A DNA stretch of 64,000 nucleotides. Source: Prorocentrum cordatum (taxonomy: Eukaryota > Sar > Dinophyceae > Prorocentrales > Prorocentraceae). The notes under the pieces are model-generated. The model made no database searches and had not been told where the DNA came from. It worked only from the letters and a program-made list of their open reading frames with translations. Location of the stretch: NCBI GenBank assembly GCA_963575745.1, contig CAUYUJ010011558.1, positions 1,116,280-1,180,279 of the forward strand, in the 5' to 3' direction. This document shows, piece by piece, positions 33,398-44,107 of this stretch (position 1 is its first letter; every line of letters begins with the position of its first letter). Position numbers and translations under genes: made by a program.

Positions 33398-34867
33398 ATG
33401 CGGATGCCGAAGAGCTCACGGTCGCAGCGTGCTCCGATAGGCGGGCTGGGCGCCTCTCGCGCGGCCATGCGTTTGGACATCACCACCGCGAAGTCTGCCA
33501 AGTTCGTGAGGCAGTTGCGTGGAGACCTCACCGGTGCGACCATTGGCACGTCGCCGATCGAGCAGTCGGACGGCGTCATCACGCCGATGTTGCAGGAGGA
33601 GAAGCTGCAGGACAAATTCGAGTACGACAGCGCCGTTGGTGACATGTTCGGCTCTTCCCTGCGCGGCGACATGACCGACTTAGGTGCGCCGTTTCACTTC
33701 GAGGGCTCGGCTGTCGCCAAGCGCGAGCAGCACCTGCGCATGATCGAGGGCCCCTCCCTTAAGGCTGGAGGCAATGGAGGCTGGGGTCGCCGAGCGACTG
33801 CGAGGCGAAGTTCGAGTGGACCGAGGCCAAGATCGACGGCATGAAGCCGAACCTGGACGAAGGTGACGACGGGAAGGGGCTCTTCACGGTCACCGCAACA
33901 CCGACGCAGGTTGCGGTCAGCACCATGGGCTTCGACACGTCCGATAAGAAGGTCGAGGCGCTGGAGCCCAACGTCAATGCCACCGCGGACCAGGTGCTGG
34001 GGGGCTTCGGCAACCCCGCCATGCGCAACACTTTGCAGGACACGAAGCTGCAGGGCGCGTTCGAGGACGGCTCCGAGGAGAAGATCGATGGGGCGATGTT
34101 TGAGTGCATCGCCACATTTGCTCTGCACACCGCCCCGCTGGACGTAAACCTGCAGGACACGCTCGAGCACGGTTCCGAGGGGCACATCGAGAAGCATTTC
34201 GCGTGGACGCCGAAAGAGCGGCTCTACGCGGGCTACGGCGAACAGGAGATGGTCGGGAAGGCGGCGCTGGACAAGCAGATCGAGCTCGAAAGCATCGGCA
34301 ACCCCATCGCGATGAAGACGTTCCCAGGCGCGGGCGGCGGCAGCCCGCTGCCCCCGCCTGCCCCCCCCCCCCCCCCCCCCCCGAGCTTCGGCAAGAACGA
34401 CGCCGAGGTGATGACCATGAGCGAGGTCAAATCAACAAATCTCCCAAGCGAGCTCGAGGATGCCGTGCTCTACAGTGCCGAGGTCGGCACGGTGGAAGTG
34501 CCTCAGACTGAGACAACTGCCACGGTGGAGGCACAGGCGATGAAGGCCAACAAGTTCTAAGCAGATTGGGGAGCGGAAGACGCGCGACATCAAGTGCGCC
34601 CCAAGCTCCTTGGCCACCGACTGGCTGAAGGCGACTGTCGCGAAGTCCGCGGACGACGTCGCAAGGCCGATCAGCGGCGGTGAGGTCCGCGACGTTTTCG
34701 TCGAGCGCGGCTACGAGGGCGGGCGGCGCAGGCCGGTGGTCTTCCAGCGGCAGTTCGCCCAAACCGCTGGCCCCGACAAGGTCATTGAGATGGAAGAGGA
34801 CATCCAGCAGCTCCAAGCCGCCATCCGTGAACTGCGCCGCGCGCGGCGCCCGCGCAAGCGCAGGTGA
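33398..34867 (+). pseudogene. SL-headed pseudogene of unknown family (~480 codons)
   Basis: Three frames join into one product-like sequence. 33398-33844 begins MRMPKSSRSQRAPIGG and contains KFVRQLRGDLTGATIG and LQEEKLQDKFEYDSAVGDMF. 33841-34560 contains GFGNPAMRNTLQDTKLQGAF, FALHTAPLDVNLQDTLEHGS, a C10-plus homopolymer coding Pro (around 34360-34380) and ends at TAA. 34562-34867, in the next frame, contains KQIGERKTRDIKCAPSSLAT and a C-terminal coiled coil (EMEEDIQQLQAAIREL) with a basic end. Internal LQ(D/E)..L repeats suggest repeated beta units. The amino-acid mix is normal and GC3 high, so the parent was a real gene. I do not recognise it. The SL-like 5' end and lack of introns suggest a retrocopy. 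Confidence 0.55.
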
Positions 34868-35314
34868 TGCGCGGTGGGCGGCCCGTGTGCTGCTGGGTCC
34901 TCCTCGAAATTTTGCGCGGCGGGCCTGGCGTTGGGGCCCTGGCCGCTTGGGTTCGGGCTCGCACGTGCTGCGCGGGCCCGTTGCCCCGCGGGGTGGGGGG
35001 CGGCCGCCGGCGTTTGCGTGGTCCTCTTTGGGCCTTGGTCCCAGGTGGCCTCGGGCGGCCCGGGCGTTGCCAGTCCGTGCCCGCGGGGGTGGCTTCGGCC
35101 CGCCTGGATTGCCCGCTGGGCAGTCCAGGCTGGGGCCGACGCCTGTCGGAGCTGCCGCGGGGCCCCCGCGTCGCCCGGGCGCCAAGTCCAGCTCTATCGC
35201 GCGCGAGCGGCGGCGAGACATCTTGACATGGAACCTCCTGGAGGCCCGCGGGGTCGCCTGCTTACGGGCGGCACCGCGGGCTTCTTTTGAAGCTGCCCAT
35301 CCATTCATCTACGT
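34868..35314. other. GC-rich sequence, no supported gene
   Basis: Frames are open on both strands because of GC bias (for example 34864-35226 plus and 34427-35308 minus) without recognisable domains. Possibly the 3' UTR of the preceding pseudogene. Confidence 0.4.
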
Positions 35315-36040
<726 letters not shown>

Positions 36041-36062
36041 CCGTTAGCCGTTTTGGTTCAAG
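36041..36062 (+). other. Degenerate spliced leader at the 5' end of LINE-C
   Basis: CCGTTAGCCGTTTTGGTTCA then AG: relative to the leader, one inserted T and two transitions. It follows a C/A-rich tract and precedes ORF1 by about 190 bp. Confidence 0.7.
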
Positions 36063-36252
36063 TACGTAACCGCCGTGGCCCTGCGGCTTCGCACTGGCCT
36101 GCAGCCGATGGGCTGGCTCGAGGCGAGCTGGCCCGCAGCGGGCTTCCGAGGGTGGCAGGGCAGCCCCTGCCCCAGGCCCTCCACCTTCGGCTTTCGGCAC
36201 CCCACGGTTCGGAGCCCGCGCTCCGCACGCAGCCGCGACCTCTCCAGCCAGA

Positions 36253-37365
36253 TTGCTTCTTGGCGCCCTCTCCCTCGTCAGCGCAGCGCCATGGCTTTCC
36301 GCGGCAAGTACCTGGCGGGCCCCCGCGCCAAGTGCCGCGGGCGGGAATGGGCGCCTGCCAAGGCTTGCTCGCAGCGCAGCACGCACCTCCAGGCAGTCGG
36401 CCAGCGGAGCAGAGCGAGCAGCAGGCAGCCCCCCCACCCGCCCCGCGCCAGCGGCCCTGGATGACCAGGCGCCGCATGGAAACCTCGAGCACGCTTTGTG
36501 GACGACGGCAAGCAAGGAGGGGCAGCCATCGCAACAACAAGCGCCAGACAAAGATCCTGGAGCCCCCGCCCAACCTGACCCAGTCGCACTGGCGCAGGCC
36601 CAAAACACCTTCTGGCAGAAGTGGGCCGGCGCGCAGGGCAAAGAGTACTCCGACGCTCTGGAGGCACTCAAGCATGCGAAGATGGAAGCGCTGCGCGGCA
36701 AGAGCCTCGACCAGCAGACCCAGTCGCTGCGCGACCAGGCGCAGATCGCCAAGCAGAAAAATGGGGGTTCCCAGCCCGAGCTCACAGACATCGCGTCGCA
36801 GATCACGCCCATGGCCACCCAGTACAAGACGCGCTCCAAGGAGCCCGCGGACGCGAAGGACGAGCTGCAGCAGCTCGAGGCGCAGCGGGCCACGGCGGCC
36901 CACGCGGCGGCGCAGCAGGCATCCGTGAACACCGACATCTCTGAGATGGCCCACGCGGCTCTGCAGCCGAAGATTCCGCCTGGAGGAGTCGCCCCGCCAG
37001 TCCTCCAGGCTAAGGTGCAGGACCTGGCCGACACCTTCGACCAGCTCAAGAGACAGCACGAGAGTACAGCGGCGGACAGCGCATCGCCGATGCCGACCCC
37101 GCCGCTGCCAGCGCCCACCCAGCCCCCACCGTCTTTCTCGGCGCCAACGCCAGAGAGTCTGCACGACGGCATGGCCAAACCAGTTGGCCCAGACTCAGAG
37201 GAGGAGGACGAGGCCATGGCCTTCGTGGGCCGGGGCAGCGGCGACAAGCGCGCCCTGGACGAGGTCGCCAATCTCACGGAGCTGAACAAGGACGAGGAGG
37301 CGGCCAAGCGATTCCGCGAGACCACACACGCTGGCCAGCCTGGAGAAGATAAGTCGCTTCTTTGA
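36253..37365 (+). pseudogene. ORF1 of LINE-C
   Basis: The frame is open for 370 codons. The N-terminal third is Ala/Arg/Pro-rich and may be out of frame. From about residue 75 the composition becomes natural: WQKWAGAQGKEYSDALEALK, KSLDQQTQSLRDQAQIAKQK, KDELQQLEAQRATAAHAAAQ, with heptad spacing typical of a coiled coil. A Pro-rich linker and an acidic stretch (GPDSEEEDEAMAFVG) follow. Compared with ORF1 of LINE-A and LINE-D, I do not find the zinc finger in frame. The product should bind element RNA. The SL-proximal start codon cannot be fixed. A stop in this frame at 37363 coincides with the start of the endonuclease reading in another frame. Confidence 0.6.
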
Positions 37366-38152
37366 CGTCATCAAGCAAGTAACCTTCAATGGCAGCTGCT
37401 GGCCCACCTTCGAACAGTTCGTCGAGTCGCAGTGGGCGAACGATGCGACGCTGATCTGCGCCCAGGAACACAGGCTATGCGAAGGGGACATCATTGCCCA
37501 GAAGACCCAGTGGCACCAGCAGAGGGGATGGCTGGCGCACATCCCGCCAGCCAGTTTCAATGACAACGGGGAGCGCGTCAACCTGGTGGCCACCCCCGCC
37601 CGCGACGGGCTCGACCTGGGGGGTGAGCCGATGCACGTCGAGAGCCGCGTAGACGAGCCGCCTCGCCGGTGTCTGCGTGGAGGCCCCAGGCTTGCCGAAG
37701 GTAGCCCCCATGAGCACGTATTTCCTCGCCTCCGAGGGCCTAGGTAAGAGACCGGCCTGGGCCTGCTTGCAGACATTGCGGTCCAACAGGACAGACTCCG
37801 CCCACCCATCATAGCTGCGGGGGGGTTCAATTTGACCCCCGCGAAGATCAAATCCACGAGTTGTTTGAACAGGGCCCCCTTGAAGGCCGTGGCCCCAGAG
37901 GACCCAACATGTAGGAAAGCCTGACCGAACAACGTTCTGGACTTCTTCCTGGTCAGCGAAACCCCGGGCGAGTGGACGGAGAAAGTTCAGACTTGGACCA
38001 GGCGCCCGCTGTTTCCTCACAGGCCAGTTTGTCTAGACATTCAAGGCGATGCTCGTTTTCTTGTTCCAGTTCTGAAGAAGCCCCAGCGACTTCTTCCAGT
38101 CAAACCGTTCGGCCCGTCTCAGAGGCCAACCAGCTGGACCCAAAGTGAAAGT
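37346..38152 (+). pseudogene. EEP endonuclease of LINE-C
   Basis: Without an ATG, the frame from about 37346 reads ISRFFDVIKQVTFNGSCWPT, then ATLICAQEHRLCEGDII and WHQQRGWLAHIP. FNG.CW, CAQEH and RGW are the N-terminal landmarks (Asn and Glu metal ligands). Another frame (37670-37800) gives VCVEAPGLPKVAPMSTYFLA. A third gives AAGGFNLTPAKIKS (the GDFN block, lacking Asp) at about 37820-37870. NVLDFFLVSETPGEWTEKVQ and then PHRPVCLDIQGDARFLVPVL (37930-38090) contains the terminal D.F.VS and catalytic His. The last part is in frame with the RT, so ORF2 is one polyprotein. Confidence 0.75.
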
Positions 38153-40500
38153 GTGATTCGCTATGCCAATGCTGCGCTGCACGATGCGACTACGCCTCCC
38201 GGAATTCCACAGCGCCAGGCCATCTTGGATTATTGTTACTTCATGGTGGTTAAGGACCTTGAGAAGTCCCTCGGCAGCCTCACTGATACCCCTCTTAGAC
38301 GCTCAGCGGCCCCTCGTGCGAGCCCCCCAGTGGTCAAATGGGTGCGTGCCAAGCGCCGTGATACTAAAGTTCGGGCTGGTTGGAAGTCCCTGGAGGCCCC
38401 GCTTCGATGGCTTCGGAACCGTCTCGTCGACATAAATTTCGTCGTTTCGAAGGCGGTCACTGGCCAGTTAGAGAATTTGGTGGCGGGCCTGAAGGACTCG
38501 CCTGGGGAGTTTGCTACGGTCGAATAGTCGAAGCAGTTGTTGGCGACGGCAACGCAGCTAGGAGAACTTCCCTTTGCAGACGCAGCCGCTGGAGTGCTCT
38601 CCGCGGGCGCAGCCGACCACGCGATAAACGCCATCCTCCAGGACCTGGACCGAGCCATAGACATCGAACGGCCACAGCAACACTCCGAATCTGCCAAAGC
38701 CTGGGCCTCGCGGGTCCAGAGTTCCCTTCGGGGGCGAGTCGGCTGGGCCCACAGATGGACGAGGAGCCTCGAGGCCTGGAAGCCAGCACCAACCCTGGTC
38801 AAGGGGCGATGGTCAGGCCGCCCAAGCAGCATTCTAGAAGGGGGAGCCGATCGATTTGCCAGCATCTGGGACACCTCGGTCAAGCCACAAAATAATCCAG
38901 TTCCAAAGGACACCGACGACAGAGTAGCCCTGGGACCGATGGACGGCAAGACCCTTCAGGAAGCAGCTAGGAGTTGTTCAGCGACGACAGCCTCAACGCG
39001 GGACGGGGTCCACCCGAGGCATCTCGCGTTGATCACCGAACAGCAGGCAGGCATAGTCGCGCAGCTGATGCTCCTCATCGAAAGCCTAGGTTACATGCCC
39101 TCGCAGATACAGGCAATAATCGCAGTACTTATCATGAAGCACAGGCAGCAAGATCCGCAGGCACCGAATACAGCAATGGGATCGATTGGAATGATGTCAG
39201 GCCTGTACCGAGCTTGGGCTAGAGTAAGACAGTCAGCAGAGAGAGAATGGGAACGGAACCACAGGCGGCCATTCCTCGCTCACCAAGCAGGGCATTCCAT
39301 ATTGGAGCTGGTACGTAAGCAGAGCCTAGATTGCGAGCGTTGCTCCAAGCGCAACGAACAACTACATTCAGCCATGGTCCTCTACGACCTCAGCAACTAC
39401 TATGAACATATTAACCGCAGCAAGCTCGCCACCCGAGCTCTTCGCAGTGGTTCCCCCGCCACCCTGCCCAGGATCACCATGGGAATATATGCGAGCCCCA
39501 GATATGTAGGACTCCAGGTCCTGGTGATGTGTGTGGGTCGCACAGTGCATGGCATAGCAGCGGGGTGTGGGTTTGGAACATACCTCATACAGATGCACAC
39601 GATCGACTCCCTGGACTCCTGGACCCAGCAGAACCCTTTATGTAGACCTCTACATGCTCATAGACGATATCCTTTTAAAGAATCATGATTACAAGATCTG
39701 CCGCGCCGCCAGCCGCCTGAACCGCGGCACCCAGAGCTTGCTAGATAGCATCCAGACCGATCTTGACAGCAAGATCGCCCCCGCCAAGACTCAGCTCTTT
39801 GCATATTCGGACCAAGTGCGCCGCCAAGTGCAGCGCAGACTGCAAGCCCGAGCAGGCAGTGCAACGGACATTTCGGGCCCCAGCCTCAGCTGCGAGACCG
39901 CAGCAGGTGCCCCCCAGCGCAGGTGGAGAAAGGACAGAGTAGCCAAAGCCAGGCTGGACATAATCAAGAAGAGGATGAGGAGACTTGGAGCCATCAGGAG
40001 AGTTGGTTGGGACACGCGTAAGATCTACAACACGGGCACGTTTGCGGCAGCCTCTTCCGGCCACGGGGTCACGGGCCTCAACAACAGCCAGCCGGCCATC
40101 GCCAAGCAGCAGTACTTAAAAATCGCAGGCCCCGAATGTGCCACGAGAAGCAGATGCTTGAGCCTCCTTCTACTTGGTGACCCCACGTGGAAACTTGCCC
40201 TAGGCCCCGCTCCAGTTTGGCATTTAATAGCGTGGACGGCCACCACCAGTCCAGCCCAAGGTCTCGCGCCCCTACCTTCCCTCCGCGCGAAGGGAGAGGC
40301 CCTGATGGGCCAGGCCCTTCGCGCTGGAGCAGCGTTCGGGGCCCCTTCGCCGCTTCAATGCTCCGCTTGCATCGCATGGGCTGGACCCTGGCCCCCCCTT
40401 CCGTTGTCCAAGCCCGGGAGGACAGCAGTATCCTCTAGCGTGTTTCTCGCCAGCCTTTGTGCAACAGAATATGCAGCAGGCCTGACAGCAGCAGCTTAGA
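38153..40500 (+). pseudogene. Reverse transcriptase of LINE-C
   Basis: The frame at 38153-39688 is continuous except for a TAG at 38525-38527 (EFATVE-stop-SKQLLATA). It contains SGLYRAWARVRQSAEREWER (fingers), AMVLYDLSNYYEHI (motif A with its Asp) and GRTVHGIAAGCGFGTYLIQM (motif B). After a -1/+1 change near 39640 the frame at 39567-40499 gives VDLYMLIDDILLKN (motif C, IDD) and then APAKTQLFAYSDQ (motif D region), followed by a basic linker. Catalytic residues are retained, so damage is limited to the stop and frameshifts. LINE RTs prime cDNA on nicked chromosomal DNA. Confidence 0.8.
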
Positions 40501-40619
40501 GAGCGAGCTGCTAGCAAGCTAGGACACGCAGGCTCCCAGGCGGATGCCCAAGTTGCCACGAGAGCCCTCGCCAGCCCCACTTTAACCAAGCAAGAGCGGG
40601 GCAGTCTTCTAACTTCCCT

Positions 40620-41153
40620 CGCGCAAGGCATCTGGACAAAGTCCAGGGCCAAAGATGCGGGGCATGACATCGACACCCAGTGCGAATGTGGAGCCCCCAA
40701 GGACTCACTGCATCATCGTTTGTTCCAGTGCCCCATCTCGCAGGAGGAGCGGGATAGAGCTTCGTCGCCAGGAGAGCAGGATCTCATCCTCCAAGGACAA
40801 GATCCGCTCCTGAAATTCGGTTGCCAGATCAGGCCCGACTTTAACGTTGGCCCCCGATCGGAACAGGTCTGACGAGTTGCCAGCTCTGGCGCGTGGATCC
40901 CGACGTCAGCCTGGAGGAAGCTTTTTTTCAGGGCCAGTCTATGTGGATGGCAGCGGCGATAATTCGATCCACCCAGCTTTCCAGTCGGCTGGTTGGGAGG
41001 CAGTTTGCATGAGAAACGAGGCTCCTTTCGCGATTTTGTCAGGCCAGGTAGGCAACCTGCACGCCAAGAGCCCGGGCGCGGCGGAGATGCTTGCAATTAT
41101 AGCTGCGCGCACCACATCGCCCTTAGTCACCCAGGTTCGCACGGGCAATAAAG
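40620..41153 (+). pseudogene. Cys/His finger and N-terminal half of RNase H of LINE-C
   Basis: At 40635-40780 a frame lacking ATG gives DTQCECGAPKDSLHHRLFQC and then PISQEERDRA, a C-x-C-G-x7-H-x4-C finger that precedes RNase H in this LINE family. From 40930 another frame gives GPVYVDGSGDNSIHPAFQSA, then AKSPGAAEMLAIIAA and VTQVRTGNK. VDGSG carries the first catalytic Asp and AAEM the Glu. The third acid, expected in T-D-x-K, is Gly (GGC), so the domain should be inactive even if joined. The coding sequence stops matching at 41153, exactly at an AAAG|GTGCAA sequence. Confidence 0.75.
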
Positions 41154-42711
41154 GTGCAATTGTTTTTTCCCAACCCTCCTTGGTTGGGTATTCGTTTTGA
41201 ATAGAGCAGTGTGGTCGCGTCCCTTCTCCCGCCTCCCGCCTCTTCCTGTCTTGCCCGCGGGGGGCTGCGATCTGTGAAACTGTCGCCACTTTCGAGGCCT
41301 GCTGGGGGGCCCAGCACAGTGAGGGCCACGGCGGACCCAAATTAGACCTCGCCATCCCTGGGGGGCTGCGATCTGTGAAACTGTCGCCACTTTCGAGGCC
41401 TGCTGGGGGGCCCAGCACAGTGAGGGCCACGGCGGATTCAAATTAGACCTCGCCATCCCTGGGGGGCTGCGATCTGTGAAACTGTCGCCACTTTCGAGGC
41501 CTGCTGGGGGGCCCAGCACAGTGAGGGCCACGGGCGGATTCAAATTAGACCTCGCCATCCCTGGGGGGCTGCGATCTGTGAAACTGTCGCCACTTTCGAG
41601 GCCTGCTGGGGGGCCCAGCACAGTGAGGGCCACGGGCGGACCCAAATTAGACCTCGCCATCCCTGGGGGGCTGCGATCTGCGAAACTGTCGCCATTTTCG
41701 ATGCCTGCTGGGGGGCCCAGCACAGTGAGGGCCACGCGCGGACCCAAATTAGACCTCGCCATCCCTGGGGGGCTGCGATCTGCGAAACTGTCGCCATTTT
41801 CGAGGCCTGTTGGGGGGCCCAGCACAGTGAGGGCCACGCGCGGATTCAAATTAGACCTCGCCATCCCTGGGGGGCTGCGATCTGCGAAACTGTCGCCATT
41901 TTCGAGGCCTGCTGGGGGGCCCAGCACAGTGAGGGCCACGCGCGGATTCAAATTAGACCTCGCCATCCCTGGGGGGCTGCGATCTGCGAAACTGTCGCCA
42001 TTTTCGAGGCCTGCTGGGGGGCCCAGCACAGTGAGGGCCACGCGCGGATTCAAATTAGACCTCGCCATCCCTGGGGGGCTGCGATCTGCGAAACTGTCGC
42101 CACTTTCGAGGCCTGCTGGGGGGCCCAGCACAGCGAGGGCCACGGGGCGGACCCAAATTAGACCTCGCCATCCCTGGGGGGCTGCGATCTGTGAAACTGT
42201 CGCCACTTTCGAGGCCTGCTGGGGGGCCCAGCACAGTGACCCACGCGCAGACTCAAATTAGACCTCGCCATCCCTGGGGGGCTGCGATCTGTGAAACTGT
42301 CGCCACTTTCGAGGCCTGCTGGGGGGCCCAGCACAGTGAGGGCCACGCGCGGATTCAAATTAGACCTCGCCATCCCTGGGGGGCTGCGATCTGCGAAACT
42401 GCCGCCATTTTCGAGGCCTGCTGGGGGGCCCAGCACAGTGAGGGCCACGGGCAGATTCAAATGAGACCTCGCCATCCCTGCGGGGCTGCGATCTGTGAAC
42501 CTGTCGCCACTTTCGAGGCCTGCTGTGATCCCCGTTTTCGAAGTGGCTAGGAGTGCTCAGGAATTGTAAATCATCAGCTTTATCAAGCCCTTTTCCTGTA
42601 GCCAGTGTCCTGCGAGTCTCCCGAATTCCGTCTGCAGACATATGTAACCCTCGCTCCGTCATCGCCCCCTTAAAAAGTATCCTAAACTATTTGCGCCCCG
42701 CTTTTGTGCAG
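41154..42711 (+). other. Intron-like 1558-bp insertion splitting RNase H
   Basis: It begins GTGCAATT and ends TTTTGTGCAG. Joining 41153 to 42712 gives ...RTGNK then GVGYVARVIFSLLDTPRK and DQHAGFKVLAGRA in one frame (split codon G|GG, phase 1). It leads into VKVKAHQNRTQ and so restores the order D, E, (D), H, D of RNase H. The word GTGCA at both edges could be a 5-bp target duplication. Most of the segment is the 102-bp array, flanked by 106 bp on the left and 186 bp on the right without genes. Whether it is spliced is not known. Confidence 0.6.
41260..42525. repeat. Tandem array of 102-bp units, about 12.5 copies
   Basis: Unit: ggggggctgcgatctgygaa, actgtcgccayttttcgagg, cctgctggggggcccagcac, agtgagggccacgcgcggat, tcaaattagacctcgccatc, cct. 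The anchor attagacc (last copy atgagacc) occurs at 41341, 41442, 41544, 41646, 41748, 41850, 41952, 42054, 42157, 42257, 42359 and 42461. Spacing is 102 in most steps (100-103). Two half-units differ only by (c/t) in atctgYgaa and cactttc/cattttc, which suggests recent homogenisation. Because 102 is divisible by 3, both strands carry long ORFs (359 codons minus, 261 plus) that I regard as by-products. Confidence 0.97.
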
Positions 42712-43677
42712 GGGTTGGGTACGTCGCCAGGGTAATTTTCAGTCTCCTGGATACCCCCAGGAAGGATCAACATGCAGGGTTCAAGGTTCTGGCGGGCAGA
42801 GCTGTCGCGCCGCCGTCTTCTTGTCTCGTGAAGGTGAAAGCCCACCAGAATCGAACCCAGGCTTTTGACAGTACTGACGATTATTTTCATGCATTAGGTA
42901 ACGACGCAGCGGACAAAGCAGCCAAGCGAGCCGCAGCAACCCGCTGTCAGCCATCCCAGTCGGAGCTGGAGCAGAGTAGTCTCGACCAAGGTATGCTGCG
43001 ACGTTTCCTGTTCTACGTTGCTCGGGCCCTCCCTAAGTGGCCAGCGCCGGCCACGAAAGCGGGCAAGAAGTCCCTGAGCCGCCCAGATAGTAAGAAGCCG
43101 CCCATCGGAGCCGCCACGGCAGAATTTGCTTGGGACCATGGGGCCACCCCCCCTCCTCCGAGGCCCCTTCGCCTCCACCCCTCCGAGCCCCCAGGGCCTG
43201 CGGGCGAGCTCCACCGCTGGGAATCTGTCCGCGGCACGTTTACTTGCACCCTCTGCCGAGCCAGGGCCAAGACCCAGGACCGGCATCTCAGGCGGCCCGG
43301 CGAAAAAATGCCAAGGTTATTGCGCGGGCCTGGCCTCGCTTGCACAAGGCCCCAGAGGCCGCCAGCTTTTGATTTTCGAGGTCGCGCACAATTCAAGCGC
43401 GATGATTATTTGTCGCTCCTACGGGCCCTATTCGGAAGCGGGCGCCCGCGGCCGTTTGTTTCAAGAGTGCCCGCGGGAGCAGTCGCCGAACAGCGCAATA
43501 AGCCAGTTGGCCCGCGCCCTGGAGCTAGGACACCCGAGGGTTGGAAGGGAATCCGCCTTTAGTGTTCCGCCCCCAGAGCCACTCGAGCAATTTCGCCGAA
43601 GAGCCATCGAAGCTGCGCGACAGCAGCCCAGCGATGCAGATCAAGCCCAGGCGCAGACAGGCCCACACCAGGGATGA
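42712..43677 (+). pseudogene. C-terminal half of RNase H and Cys tail of LINE-C
   Basis: Read from 42712 in phase with the upstream half: YVARVIFSLLDTPRKDQHAG, CLVKVKAHQNRTQAFDSTDD, then HALGNDAADKAAKRAA. VKAHQ supplies the catalytic His and GNDAAD the final Asp. The tail has HRWESVRGTFTCTLCRARAK (a C-x2-C). After a frame change near 43300 it continues in 43310-43677 with KCQGYCAGL, IICRSYGPYSEAGARGRLFQ and EC, giving spaced Cys pairs as in LINE-D's tail. It ends at TGA 43675-43677. Confidence 0.75.
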
Positions 43678-43749
43678 GGCTTGCCCATCGTCCTGGCGTT
43701 CTCTACACCAGGGGTGGGCATGCCGAGTCGCCCCGGCGTCGCCTCATGC

Positions 43750-43849
43750 NNNNNNNNNNNNNNNNNNNNNNNNNNNNNNNNNNNNNNNNNNNNNNNNNNN
43801 NNNNNNNNNNNNNNNNNNNNNNNNNNNNNNNNNNNNNNNNNNNNNNNNN
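43750..43849. other. Assembly gap (100 N)
   Basis: Exactly 100 undetermined bases, a conventional placeholder, so the true distance between LINE-C and the following (CTC)n tract is unknown. Confidence 0.99.
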
Positions 43850-43856
43850 ATCCTCA

Positions 43857-43930
43857 CCATCCTCACTCATCCTCCTCCTCCTCCTCCGCCTCCTCCTCCT
43901 CCTTCTCCTCCTCCTCTTCCTCCTCCTCCT
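43857..43930. repeat. (CTC)n tract abutting the spliced leader
   Basis: Nearly pure CTC/TCC to the base before the leader. Part of the tract may be hidden in the adjacent gap. Confidence 0.9.
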
Positions 43931-43952
43931 TCCGTAGCCATTTTGGCTCAAG
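43931..43952 (+). other. Genome-encoded dinoflagellate spliced leader
   Basis: All 22 positions match the consensus. It is followed by GCCAAAATGG, the perfect reverse complement of the leader's own CCATTTTGGC, giving a 10-bp stem with a TCAAG loop (43938-43962) and placing an ATG at 43959. The downstream sequence is not an SL RNA gene (no GT donor after CTCAAG). Confidence 0.95.
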
Positions 43953-44107
43953 GCCAAAATGGTGTTCATTTCACTGCCTATCTGGGGTAGGCTCCCACAG
44001 CTTTCAGTGCTTTTCGTTTCCGCAGCCACGCTCACGGGCGAGCTGCCGCCCACTTCAGACTCCTCCCTTGCGCTGCTCGCGAGAGCTCCCTGGGAAGCAG
44101 CGAGACG

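Larger units (their letters stand above)
36041..43690 (+). mobile_element. LINE-C: non-LTR retrotransposon with a repeat-filled intron-like insertion
   Basis: From 5' to 3': degenerate SL (36041), ORF1 (36253-37365), EEP endonuclease (37346-38150), reverse transcriptase (38153-40500), Cys/His finger and RNase H N-terminal half (to 41153), a 1558-bp GT-AG segment with 102-bp repeats, then the RNase H C-terminal half and a cysteine-containing tail (to 43677). Frameshifts occur within the endonuclease, between RT motifs B and C, and near 43300. An in-frame TAG interrupts the ORF at 38525. The layout matches LINE-D, except that LINE-D's RNase H is uninterrupted. Confidence 0.8.

Noticed and set aside
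41127-42206. A 359-codon minus-strand repeat protein and a 261-codon plus-strand one.
   Set aside because: Both are produced by a 102-bp repeat whose length is divisible by three. The array sits inside an intron-like insertion in an RNase H gene.
41260-42525. CRISPR-like array (regular repeats).
   Set aside because: Units are contiguous 102-bp repeats without unique spacers, in a eukaryotic genome, with no cas genes.
43931-43952. A spliced-leader RNA gene.
   Set aside because: The leader is not followed by a GT splice donor or an Sm-site-containing intron-like part, and it is attached to a LINE ORF. The same holds for 27143-27164.
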